Assembly: GCA_036502625.1 (NCBI GenBank)
Contig: DASXYG010000061.1
Coordinates: 1-64,000 of the forward strand
Source of the DNA: DASXYG01 sp036502625
Lineage (GTDB): Bacteria > Actinomycetota > Actinomycetes > Streptosporangiales > Streptosporangiaceae
Direction of reading: 5' to 3'
DNA length: 64,000 nt
Shown here piece after piece: positions 34,516-42,395 of the stretch (position 1 is its first letter; the number at the start of each line of letters is the position of its first letter). A program made the translations under genes and the position numbers. The notes beneath the pieces were generated by a model. It saw only the letters and a program-made list of their open reading frames with translations, was not told where the DNA came from and searched no databases.

Positions 34516-34538
34516 GGGGCCCAGGAAATCTGGGCCCC
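34516..34538 (+). terminator. Terminator ending the Tad operon
   Basis: GGGGCCCAG / CTGGGCCCC form a perfect 9-bp stem with a GAAAT loop, 24 bp after the response-regulator stop. It separates the assembly operon from the pilin gene. Confidence 0.8.
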
Positions 34539-34643
34539 CCGACCGCGTCAGGTTGAGCCCCGGGGCCCTGTAGCGGCCGTCGCGAACCCCGTAACTTCTT
34601 ACTCAGCAACGGGACAACGCGCCGGACACACAGGAGAAAGACA

Positions 34644-35039
34644 ATGCAGACCGAGACTCCTCTCTACGTCGCCGACGTTCTTGGCGAGATCGACAACAGC
34701 GAGACCGTCGCCGACGAGCGCCAGGTCAAGATCGCTCCGCGGCCCGCTCGCGGCCCCGCGCTCTTCGTCTCCGACCGTCGCCACGCGGCCCGCCGCCACG
34801 GCGAGCGCGGCTCGATCTTCGAGTGGCTCGCCCTCGGCGTCCTCGCCGCGGTCATCGTCGCGGCCCTCGCGGCCTCCGGCATCGGCGACACCATCAGCGG
34901 TGCGATCACCAGCGTGGTCGGCAAGATCACCGGCATCAGCACCACCGGCGGCACCGACAGCGGCAGCAAGGCCGACGCCAAGACCAAGGCCAACTGTGAC
35001 GCTCGTAAGGGCACCTGGAAGGACAACAAGTGCTCGTAG
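34644..35039 (+). CDS. Flp-type major pilin
   Basis: 131 residues with an unusually long basic leader (about 54 residues). The processing region reads HGERGSIFEWLALGVL, followed by one hydrophobic helix and a short Gly/Ser/Lys-rich tail with two Cys (CDARKGTWKDNKC). If cleaved after G the Glu falls at +4, not +5. AGGAG lies 8 nt before the ATG. Terminators on both sides make it a separate, probably strongly expressed unit, as expected for the main subunit. The 105-bp spacer before it shows no clear promoter boxes to my eye. Confidence 0.85.
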   Translation: MQTETPLYVADVLGEIDNSETVADERQVKIAPRPARGPALFVSDRRHAARRHGERGSIFEWLALGVLAAVIVAALAASGIGDTISGAITSVVGKITGISTTGGTDSGSKADAKTKANCDARKGTWKDNKCS

Positions 35040-35075
35040 TCGCCTTCCCCTCGAGGGAGAGGTAAGCACTTCGAC

Positions 35076-35115
35076 GCGCAGAGACGGGAGTCGCATAGCG
35101 ACCCCGTCTTTGCGC
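35076..35115 (+). terminator. Terminator after the flp pilin gene
   Basis: A stem of about 18 bp, GCGCAGAGACGGGAGTCGC against GCGACCCCGTCTTTGCGC, with one G:T pair, one bulged A and a 3-nt loop. Confidence 0.8.
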
Positions 35116-35171
35116 GCTCGTCGTATGTCGTCGGTGTTTGGCATGTGCCACCGCGCGGGTGGAGGACGCGG

Positions 35172-36182
35172 ATGAGAATCGTCAAGAGGTCATCGGCAGA
35201 GGCCGGTCAAGCGACCATCCTGCTGATGCTGATGATCGTCGTCGCCATGATCGCGCTGACGGTCCTGTTCGTCCGCATCGGCCACGCCGACTTCATGCGC
35301 TCCAACGCCAAGGAAGCCGCCGACGCCTCCGCTCTCGCCGCCGCCTCCGCCGTGCGCGACCGCGCCATCTCCAGCCTCCAGGCCGAAGCGATCCCCGGCC
35401 CGCTGTTCCCCGACGACTCCAGCCGCCGCGCGGCGAGCGAATACGCGAAGCTCAACAACGCGGAGATGACCGGCTACGAGTCCGGCATGTTCACGTCCGA
35501 CGTCAAGGTCACGGTCGCGTCGAGCGACTGCGTGTACAAGAACCAGCAGCCGTACAAGCCGGAGAAGCCCTGCCCGCAGAACCCGAGCGACCAGACCAAG
35601 AAGCAGTTGAAGAGGGCCACTGCCTCGTCGGTCGCCACCGTCGAATTCCCGAGCTGCGCGCAGGTATTCGACCGATTCGGGCATTTCCTTTACCTGACCT
35701 GTGACGGGCAATCGATATCCGGGCTCAGCCGGGCACAGCTCGCCGGGTTCTTCAACGTCCACCTGAAGGACACGTTCAACAAGGGCACCCTCGCCGGGTT
35801 CGGCCCCGGAGGGGTTTCCAACCTGCCCCCGCCGACCAAGGGGCACGCACCGCAGAACATGAAGATGGCGAAGGACATGCTCGCCCAGAATGGATGGGGA
35901 CCGGAGGAGTTCGACTGTCTCCTCCAGCTTTGGACCCATGAAAGCGGGTGGAACGAAAGGGCGACGAACCCCAGCTCCAAGGCGTACGGAATTCCCCAGG
36001 CGCTGCCCGCCAGCAAGATGGGCAGCACCGCGCTCAGCGGCAACTGGCCGGCCGACGCGAAGGCGCAGATCACCTGGGGTTTGGACTACATCAGCGGGCG
36101 CTACACGACACCGTGCGGCGCGTGGGCTTTCTGGCAGCACCCGGCCAACTCGCCACCCGGCTCGTCGGTGCACTGGTACTGA
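35172..36182 (+). CDS. TadG-like pseudopilin fused to a lytic-transglycosylase-like domain
   Basis: 336 residues. The N-terminus is TadG/TadE-like: EAGQATILLMLMIVV, a helix at about 14-35 and AADASALAAASAVRDR. A spacer with several Cys (about 60-220) follows. The C-terminal 105 residues (MAKDMLAQNGWGPEEFDCLLQLWTHESGWN) match the aggregation-promoting-factor/SLT-like fold, with E257 in THESGW as candidate catalytic acid and SKAYGIPQALP following. GGAGG is 6 nt before ATG 35172. A pilus-linked protein that opens peptidoglycan fits the locus. Fewer GC-rich third positions than neighbours in its second half. Confidence 0.82.
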   Translation: MRIVKRSSAEAGQATILLMLMIVVAMIALTVLFVRIGHADFMRSNAKEAADASALAAASAVRDRAISSLQAEAIPGPLFPDDSSRRAASEYAKLNNAEMTGYESGMFTSDVKVTVASSDCVYKNQQPYKPEKPCPQNPSDQTKKQLKRATASSVATVEFPSCAQVFDRFGHFLYLTCDGQSISGLSRAQLAGFFNVHLKDTFNKGTLAGFGPGGVSNLPPPTKGHAPQNMKMAKDMLAQNGWGPEEFDCLLQLWTHESGWNERATNPSSKAYGIPQALPASKMGSTALSGNWPADAKAQITWGLDYISGRYTTPCGAWAFWQHPANSPPGSSVHWY

Positions 36183-36280
36183 CCGCTGGGCTGGTGCGGA
36201 CCGCGTCAGCCACGACGGATCGGTGAACAATCGCCATGTCCCATCGGACAACACAACGCCCATATGGCATGCTGAACCGC

Positions 36281-37327
36281 ATGACGCGACGCACCCCCAC
36301 CACGCCGTCAGTCACCCGGCTGACTCGAGTCGCCGCGCTTGCCACGGTGGGCGCCATCGGCCTTGCAGGTTGCGTGAGCGGTGGCGGAACCAGACCCTCC
36401 GCCCGCGCGTCCTCTGCTCCACCGAGTTCCACGCAAAGCCCCGCGCAGCAAGATAAGGTCCTGCAGACGCAATGGACGAGTAGCAAAAGCCCGATACGCG
36501 TCGACCTCATGTCGTTGGACAAGATTTCCAATGATGCCGTCGCACTGCGAATCCGGCTCTTCAATACCGGATCGGACGACGTTACCGTCGCGGATGCGTT
36601 CCGGCCACGCGTAGGGCTTCGCAATAGCTTCGGCGGCATGGCGCTGGTCGACGGGAAGAACCTCCGCGCTTACTATCCATGGCAGAACTCCAATGACTCG
36701 ACGTTCGTGGAAAGCGGATTTCCCGATATCGGGCAGTTGACCTCCGGCCAAGAGTGGGACGCTTCAATCCTCTTCCCTGCTCCGCCACCGAACGTCACGA
36801 CCGTTAACGTGTACGCTCCGCAGGTAACCTTTAGCGACGTGCCGATCAATCAAAACGGCAAGGAACAAGAGGGAGACCCAGGGTTCAATAAGGCAGATTT
36901 GAGCCCGCCGAACATTCTCTCCCTCACCTCGTCGCGAGAGGACCTCTCGGGCGACAAGACGGAAGACGACAGCGGCAACAAGGTCGCGATCCGGCTCTCC
37001 TCGGACGTCCTCTTCAAGCTGAACAAGGCGAACCTGACGAGCAAGGCGAATGCGATCCTCAAGCAGGTCGCCACGCAGATCGATCAGGCCAAGGCGACCA
37101 CCATCGCCATTGACGGCTACACCGACAACAGCGGAAACGACGCGATCAACAATCCGCTGTCCAAGAAACGAGCGGAGGCCGTGCACAGCGCGCTCCAGAA
37201 GCTCGTGACCCGTCAAGGCATCAGCTACAAGATCGCCGGCCACGGCTCCGCCGACCCGGTGGCGTCCAACAAGACGGCCGAGGGCAGCCAGAAGAACCGC
37301 CGCGTCACGATCTCGTACAACAAGTAA
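36281..37327 (+). CDS. OmpA-like lipoprotein of the Tad locus
   Basis: 348 residues. Lipobox LAGC (Cys near 31), a Ser/Pro linker, a beta-rich domain (about 60-215) and an OmpA-like peptidoglycan-binding domain at the end (IAIDGYTDNSGN, LSKKRAEAV, GHGSADPVASN, NRRVTISY). OmpA domains bind the diaminopimelate of peptidoglycan and would tether the lipoprotein to the wall. The first 600 bp are visibly less GC-rich than neighbours. The start could also be ATG 36269; CATGCT 7 nt before ATG 36281 suggests a leaderless start. Confidence 0.85.
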   Translation: MTRRTPTTPSVTRLTRVAALATVGAIGLAGCVSGGGTRPSARASSAPPSSTQSPAQQDKVLQTQWTSSKSPIRVDLMSLDKISNDAVALRIRLFNTGSDDVTVADAFRPRVGLRNSFGGMALVDGKNLRAYYPWQNSNDSTFVESGFPDIGQLTSGQEWDASILFPAPPPNVTTVNVYAPQVTFSDVPINQNGKEQEGDPGFNKADLSPPNILSLTSSREDLSGDKTEDDSGNKVAIRLSSDVLFKLNKANLTSKANAILKQVATQIDQAKATTIAIDGYTDNSGNDAINNPLSKKRAEAVHSALQKLVTRQGISYKIAGHGSADPVASNKTAEGSQKNRRVTISYNK

Positions 37328-37334
37328 GGACGCC

Positions 37335-37958
37335 ATGATGACGCGATCCCGCCTCGCCCGGTCGGCTTCGCTTACCGCGGCCGCGGCCGTGCTGCTCGTC
37401 GGTTGTTCGGCCGGTGGGGACTCCCACGCGAAGAGCTCCCCGTCCGGCGGCGGCTCCGCTCCCCCGGTCCGTACGAGTGCGATCAACCCGTCCGCGCTGC
37501 CCACGGAGCCGTCGAACCCGCCCGTCATCGCGTCGAGCGGCGCCGATCCCGCGCACAACGCGCACATCCTGAACACGATGGACACGACGGACATGAAGCT
37601 CCAGGTCAATTCCGCCAAGCGCGACTCGAGCGGCATCGTCACGCTGACCTGGACGGTCATCAACAGCAGCGATCACGACCTCGACACGTACAACACGTTC
37701 TGGGATTCCGTTAACGGCTATTACGGGCACAGCGTCTCCAACGTCCAGCTCACCGATCAGGCGAAATTGGTCAGGTACCATCCCTTGATCGACACGGACA
37801 CGAATTGCTACTGCTCGCGGGGCGGCGACGCCGACGACAACCTGCCCGCCGGCGACGCCGCCAGCTATGTCGACCTGTTCAAGCCCGACCCGGGTACGAC
37901 CAAGGTCGACGTCGATGTCGCGGGGTTCAAGCCGGCCAAGAACGTACCGATCACGTAG
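37335..37958 (+). CDS. Hypothetical lipoprotein
   Basis: 207 residues with lipobox LLVGC (Cys near 24) and a Ser/Gly/Pro linker. The beta-rich domain (MKLQVNSAKRDSSGIVTLTWTV; TDTNCYCSRGGDADDN) resembles the first domain of the preceding OmpA-like lipoprotein in general style. AAGGA is 5 nt before the ATG; 7 bp separate it from the OmpA-like gene, so the two are co-transcribed. It overlaps the convergent DUF192 gene by 8 bp. Confidence 0.8.
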   Translation: MMTRSRLARSASLTAAAAVLLVGCSAGGDSHAKSSPSGGGSAPPVRTSAINPSALPTEPSNPPVIASSGADPAHNAHILNTMDTTDMKLQVNSAKRDSSGIVTLTWTVINSSDHDLDTYNTFWDSVNGYYGHSVSNVQLTDQAKLVRYHPLIDTDTNCYCSRGGDADDNLPAGDAASYVDLFKPDPGTTKVDVDVAGFKPAKNVPIT

Positions 37959-38325
37959 GCGGAGCGGCGTGGCCGATCGCCAGGCGCGAGCCCTTGGCGA
38001 TCGACCAGGCCGCCAGTGACCCCGCCGCGGCCTCCAGCGTGTGGCGGGCCGTGAGGCGGTTGCGGCCCAGCCGGTTGCGGGGCATGTGAGCGACGGCTAT
38101 GACGCGGAGGTCGCGGGAGAGGTACGCGACGTCGATCGGGAAGCGCATGCCGAAGGTGTGGACCCCGTTGGTCTTGGCCAGCAGCACGGCGCCGTCCAGA
38201 TCGTCACGGCCCAGGAGCCCGCGATACCGGGCACGCCGGGAGGCCAGGATCTCCAGCGCGGCCACCTCGCGCCCGTCGCAGAGGAGCACGCCCGTGCCGT
38301 CCGTAAGGCGGGCACTCGCCCTCAC
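37951..38325 (-). CDS. DUF192 family protein
   Basis: 124 residues from GTG 38325, which has GGAGG 9 nt upstream; a GTG at 38385 would add 20 low-complexity residues. Family features are RYRGLLGRDDLDGAVLL and VHTFGMRFPIDVAYL. DUF192 is a small beta-barrel of unknown biochemical role, frequently encoded next to Tad loci of actinobacteria as I recall. Confidence 0.85.
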   Translation of the reverse strand: MRASARLTDGTGVLLCDGREVAALEILASRRARYRGLLGRDDLDGAVLLAKTNGVHTFGMRFPIDVAYLSRDLRVIAVAHMPRNRLGRNRLTARHTLEAAAGSLAAWSIAKGSRLAIGHAAPPT

Positions 38326-38464
38326 GCCGACCCGCCTCCCCTCCGGTTGCCAGAGCCGCCCGCGCCCGGCGCGCGCAGAGCCCACCGGGAGCCGGTTCTG
38401 ATTCGCGAAGGACTCCGGACGGCTGCTAATCTACTGCGTGTCGCAGGGCAAACGAGCCCCGCAG

Positions 38465-38540
38465 GCGCCGTTAGCTCAACTGGCAGAGCAGCAGACTCTT
38501 AATCTGCGGGTTCGGGGTTCGAGTCCCTGACGGCGCACCA
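38465..38540 (+). tRNA. tRNA-Lys (anticodon CTT), island integration site
   Basis: Acceptor GCGCCGT (38465-38471) pairs with ACGGCGC (38530-38536). The anticodon loop CTCTTAA lies between GCAGA and TCTGC, T loop TTCGAGT, encoded CCA at 38538-38540. The gene is intact. Its 3' half is duplicated at 49267-49328. Confidence 0.98.
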
Positions 38541-38557
38541 TTTAGACCAGCAAGGGT
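38496..38557 (+). repeat. attL-like direct repeat at tRNA-Lys
   Basis: A 62-bp segment from the anticodon loop to 17 bp past the tRNA is repeated at 49267-49328 with three mismatches. It marks the left end of the genomic island. Confidence 0.85.
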
Positions 38558-38662
38558 CGGCCCCGGACGGGGCGGCCGCGGACGTCGCCCGTCTGTTCAT
38601 CAGCACGGCACGTCCGCCATCCGTACGGTGCGGGCCGGACCCCTGCCACGCCTTCCCCCGAG

Positions 38663-39676
38663 TCAGGCTGACTCTCTCTGGATCACCTTCAAGGGTGGCG
38701 CGGAGACGAGCGGAGGCGTTTCGCCGACGATCATTCGCGTGATCGTTCCGAGGATGAGATCGGCCATGTCTTCGGCGTTGAAGGCGATCGTCGTCACGCT
38801 TGGGAGGAAGACCGAGCTGGTCGCATAGTCATCGGCGCCGAGGACAGCAATGTCCCTAGGCACGCTCAGTCCGGTGTCGAACAGGGCTCGGATTGCGGTG
38901 TAGGCGAATCGGTCGTCGTACGCGATAGCCGCTGTTGGGCGGTCGTTCGCATCGCGCCAGCCGCGTGCCCAGTCTTTGAGGCTGCGCGGGTCCGCGTCCA
39001 TCGAGACCAGATTGAGACTGAGTCCTAGTCGCGCCGCAGCCTCTTGCGCACCCGCACGACGCTGCAAGGCGAACTCGGCGATGGACGAGTCAGCAGGATG
39101 TAGCCAGGCCAGGCGATGGTGCCCTTTCGCGGCGAGGGATTCCACCGCGCGTTGCCCGTAGAGGCGCTGATCGATCACCAGGCATGGTGCGTGGGGCACT
39201 GGATGGGATCCCATGAGCAGGAGCGCGCGCACGCCGGCGCGCCGCAGGACTTCGGTCGCCGGCGCGTCGCAACGGAGTGTCTCGACGAGGACTGCCTCGG
39301 GCCGGTAGCTGGCCCAGACTCTTGCTCCTTCAACTCCGGCGATGTCGTGGTCGGCGTGGACGATGGTCGGCAGACCGGCATCTGCGGAGTGCCGGGCGAT
39401 CAGCGCGAACGCGGCGTCCATCGCGCCGCCGAAGCCGAGCACAGGTGCCGGTATCAGCAGTCCCTCGACACCGCCGTTGCGGCGCAATTGTCGCGCGCTG
39501 TTGTTCGGGGTGTAGTTGAGCTCCTCGGCAGCGAGTTGGACCCGTCGCCTGGTGTCCTCGGAGATCCGTGCGCCCTGCTTGTCGTTCAGGACGAACGACA
39601 CGGTCGCACGAGAGACGCCGGCCAAGCGCGCGACATCGCCACTGGTGGCCGGTTTGTGGGTGCGCGGCGCAAACAT
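38663..39676 (-). CDS. LacI-family transcriptional regulator
   Basis: 337 residues. The N-terminal helix-turn-helix (SGDVARLAGVSRATVSFVLN) and hinge (LNYTPNNSARQLRRN) are followed by a periplasmic-binding-protein-like effector domain (RRAGVRALLLMG, VAVLGADDYATSS). First gene of the island, pointing toward the tRNA. A CG-centred palindrome 80 bp upstream of its ATG is a candidate operator. The effector is likely a sugar or glycoside, given the rhamnosidase in the same island. Confidence 0.9.
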   Translation of the reverse strand: MFAPRTHKPATSGDVARLAGVSRATVSFVLNDKQGARISEDTRRRVQLAAEELNYTPNNSARQLRRNGGVEGLLIPAPVLGFGGAMDAAFALIARHSADAGLPTIVHADHDIAGVEGARVWASYRPEAVLVETLRCDAPATEVLRRAGVRALLLMGSHPVPHAPCLVIDQRLYGQRAVESLAAKGHHRLAWLHPADSSIAEFALQRRAGAQEAAARLGLSLNLVSMDADPRSLKDWARGWRDANDRPTAAIAYDDRFAYTAIRALFDTGLSVPRDIAVLGADDYATSSVFLPSVTTIAFNAEDMADLILGTITRMIVGETPPLVSAPPLKVIQRESA

Positions 39677-40126
39677 GTCAAGACGAGAGCCTAGCGGCTG
39701 GCACGTGTACGAGTCCTCAAGCAGATGTCTTGCGCGACCCGCGTTTTGGCCCTAGGTTACACGTGTTATCACCGCGTACGCCGCCGCACCGCCAGTGGGC
39801 GCGGTCGAGGCGAAGGAATCGGGAAGTGGCGAAACGATCAGGTGGGTTCAACGGAGACCGAGGACGACGCTCACGACTTCGCAGGCGCGCTGGACGGACT
39901 GTCTTTGGAGCAACAGCCGGCTCTGCTCATCGGGTCCTCGCCTTGGACCCTGCCCGACGAGCCGTCGATCGGTCTGTGCCGGATCGTCGCCTCCGACGGT
40001 CCCGCGGGCGTTCGCGAATAGTCGCCGGACGAGCGTGAACCGTCGGCGAACATCGGCTAGTCCGCACCGCTGCGGCACTATGCGAAGCCGACAACCACAA
40101 ACGATGGCGACAAGGAGATAGCAGGC
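39677..40126. other. 450-bp divergent intergenic region with possible LacI operator
   Basis: Lies between the divergent LacI and SDR genes. The palindromic core ACACGTGT (39759-39766), within GTTACACGTGTTAT, has the central CG common in LacI-family operators. Several short overlapping frames exist, but their peptides are low-complexity and lack ribosome sites, so I see no gene here. An AAGGAGATAG site at its right end serves the SDR. Confidence 0.4.
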
Positions 40127-41038
40127 ATGGGTCATCCAGTATTGGCCGGTGACGTCCGGGGAAAGACGATCGTCATCACCGGAGCAAGCGCAGGAATCGG
40201 GGCGGCTGCCGCCCGTCGCCTCTCGAAGGCAGGCGCCACCGTCGTTGCCGTCGGCCGTTCTCAGGAACGAACTGCAGCAGTCGCCGCTGATCTGGGGACC
40301 GAACCGGTCATCGCTGACTTCGCAAGCTTCGCCCAAGTAAGGAGAGCGGCCGAAGTCCTCCTCGACAGATGCCCCCGGATTCACGTTTTGGCCAACAACG
40401 CGGGCGGGATCGTCCCCAGCCGCACTCTCAGCGACGACGGCCACGAACTCACGTTCCAGTCCAACCACCTCGCGGGATTCCTCCTGACACGTCTATTGCT
40501 CCCGCGACTGCGTGAGACGGCCAATGACGCGGACGTGCGAATTATCACCACGTCGAGTCTCGGGAACAGATTCGCCAAGATCAGGGTCGACGATCTCGAA
40601 TGGGAACACCGCCGGTACGGCAACGGCTGGATCGTCTACAGCGCCACCAAGCTGATGAACATCATGTTCACGCGCCATCTCGCACAAGAAGTCGCCAATG
40701 ATGGCATTGCCGCGGTCTGCTTCCACCCGGAACCAGGGCGTAACGCCGAGCCGGTGGACAAGTCGGATCCAGATCGTGTCCGAACGAACTTCGCCGAGGA
40801 CACGCGAGTCATGCGACTTTTCCACGCCATCCCTGGGCTGAGCAACCGGCAACTGAGCGGCGCCCACGGAGCACAGCCTTTGGTGTGGCTCTCGAGCACA
40901 CCCGAATTGATCGGCTCCAGCGGCGCGTACTTCGACGGGATGATCGCCACCGAGAAGTTCAACAAACAGGCGAAAGACGACGCGATCGTGCGGCAACTGT
41001 GGGATCGCTCTCTGGAGCTTGTCCGTGGTTCCCTGTGA
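40127..41038 (+). CDS. SDR family oxidoreductase (retinol-dehydrogenase-like)
   Basis: 303 residues, longer than minimal SDRs. Cofactor motif TGASAGIG (about 19-26), LANNAGG (about 87-93) and active site YSATK (about 172-176). The FQSNHLAGFLLTRLLLP helix is typical of the RDH/WWOX-like group. A strong AAGGAGAT precedes the ATG. Substrate unknown; an oxidative step on an alcohol or steroid-like compound is possible. Confidence 0.88.
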   Translation: MGHPVLAGDVRGKTIVITGASAGIGAAAARRLSKAGATVVAVGRSQERTAAVAADLGTEPVIADFASFAQVRRAAEVLLDRCPRIHVLANNAGGIVPSRTLSDDGHELTFQSNHLAGFLLTRLLLPRLRETANDADVRIITTSSLGNRFAKIRVDDLEWEHRRYGNGWIVYSATKLMNIMFTRHLAQEVANDGIAAVCFHPEPGRNAEPVDKSDPDRVRTNFAEDTRVMRLFHAIPGLSNRQLSGAHGAQPLVWLSSTPELIGSSGAYFDGMIATEKFNKQAKDDAIVRQLWDRSLELVRGSL

Positions 41039-41144
41039 CACCGTTGCGACTAGGCGTGCGCGGGATGGAACGAGGGCTGTCCGCGTGCGAGATTCTGTGT
41101 CGCGCTGGGTCGACTTGGCGGCCAGTACTGGGAGAAGACCGATT

Positions 41145-42143
41145 ATGGCGGCGAAGAAGACTGAGCGTTGGAGCGTGCGCGGCCTGACCCATGGCGATGA
41201 GTCGTGGCAGCGGATTGTCGCGCGGACGACGGCCGCGCCGTTCGCGCTCACCGTGACCCATCCGGATTCGGCGGGTTATCGCGGCGAGGTCGTGCGGCAG
41301 TGGTTCAGCGACATCTCGTTGACAAGAATCCAATGTGACCCGTGCGCCGCGAGCACCGCGCAAGACTTCGCGCCGGTTGCCGATGAGGCCTTCGCAGTCC
41401 GGATTAGCAGCGGGACCGAGGTCGTCCATTTCCGCGATCGCCGCATCCGACTACGCCCCGGTGACACGATCATCCTGACGCGAACGAGCGGACAGGCGCT
41501 GATCCAGACGCTCGGCCGTCTGCGAAACCAATGCTTGACCGTACCATTCGCCGCCTTGGCCGAGTGCGGCGTAAAACGGCGGACTTTGCCCGACTGCCTG
41601 GTGTTCAGCGCAACGGGTGCGACGCCTGTTCAGCGCGTGTTCAGCGGCTATGTTGCCCAACTGGACGACATGATGGTTCCAATGCCCGAGCGGGGAGCCA
41701 TTGCGGTCCGGAACGCGGCCATCGAATTGCTCGCCGCGACGCTGACCACCCCGGATCCGCGCACATCACCGCCGCCGCTACCGGTGCTACGCCTGGCGAT
41801 GGGGCGGTACATCGATTCCCATCTGGAATACGGTGACCTGTCGGCTAAACAGTTGGCGAGCACACACGGCATCTCGGTCCGTACCGTGCACCGCCTGTTC
41901 GCCGAGACTGGAGAGTCGCTCGGCGACGTAGTGAGGCGTCGGCGCCTTGCGCGCGCTCGCGCGGAACTAGCCGCATCCCATGACACAACGATCACCGCCA
42001 TCGCCGCGCGGTGGGGGTTCGCCGATGCCAGCCACTTCAGCAGGCTGTTCAAGGAGTGTTACGGCATGTCACCGCGGGATTATCGGGTGAACCTGCGCCC
42101 CCTGGATCGAACGGCGCCAAGCCGAGCGACAGCTCGTCGATGA
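41145..42143 (+). CDS. AraC-family regulator
   Basis: 332 residues from ATG 41145 (GGAGAAG upstream); the frame is open upstream to 41019 but without an equally good start. The N-terminal AraC-binding-like domain covers about 20-200. The C-terminal double helix-turn-helix has LASTHGISVRTVHRLFAETG and IAARWGFADASHFSRLFKECYGMSPRDYR. A hairpin at 42162-42188 ends the unit. Probably controls the hydrolase/SDR/rhamnosidase genes downstream. Confidence 0.9.
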   Translation: MAAKKTERWSVRGLTHGDESWQRIVARTTAAPFALTVTHPDSAGYRGEVVRQWFSDISLTRIQCDPCAASTAQDFAPVADEAFAVRISSGTEVVHFRDRRIRLRPGDTIILTRTSGQALIQTLGRLRNQCLTVPFAALAECGVKRRTLPDCLVFSATGATPVQRVFSGYVAQLDDMMVPMPERGAIAVRNAAIELLAATLTTPDPRTSPPPLPVLRLAMGRYIDSHLEYGDLSAKQLASTHGISVRTVHRLFAETGESLGDVVRRRRLARARAELAASHDTTITAIAARWGFADASHFSRLFKECYGMSPRDYRVNLRPLDRTAPSRATARR

Positions 42144-42161
42144 GAAGACGACAGCGGCGGT

Positions 42162-42188
42162 GCCGCCAGAGTTTAGATATCTGGTGGC
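42162..42188 (+). terminator. Hairpin after the AraC gene
   Basis: GCCGCCAGA (42162-42170) pairs with TCTGGTGGC (42180-42188) with one G:T pair, loop 9 nt. It lies 18 bp after the stop. The rest of 42189-42395 shows no gene. Confidence 0.55.
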
Positions 42189-42395
42189 ATTCGTGCTCTC
42201 AGCAAGCCACGGGGACACGCGTGTACTGCCGTGCCGCGTGCCATGAACGTGAGCGCCGACCTTCGCCGTCATATCGGTATTGGCAATCCGTTGGCGCGGA
42301 TATTCAAGGTTTTCGGCTACCGCGTTCATGTCAGCGCGGACCTGGACGCCACAGACTTGGTGCGCACTTCCTGACGACCGAAAGGGAACGCGCAA

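Noticed and set aside
38560..38573. GCCCCG-GA-CGGGGC as terminator of tRNA-Lys
   Set aside because: The loop would be only 2 nt; the shorter 5-bp stem is too weak to claim.
39725..40121. Two overlapping frames of about 100 codons in the LacI/SDR spacer
   Set aside because: Low-complexity peptides, no ribosome site, and two frames compete for the same DNA; treated as regulatory spacer.
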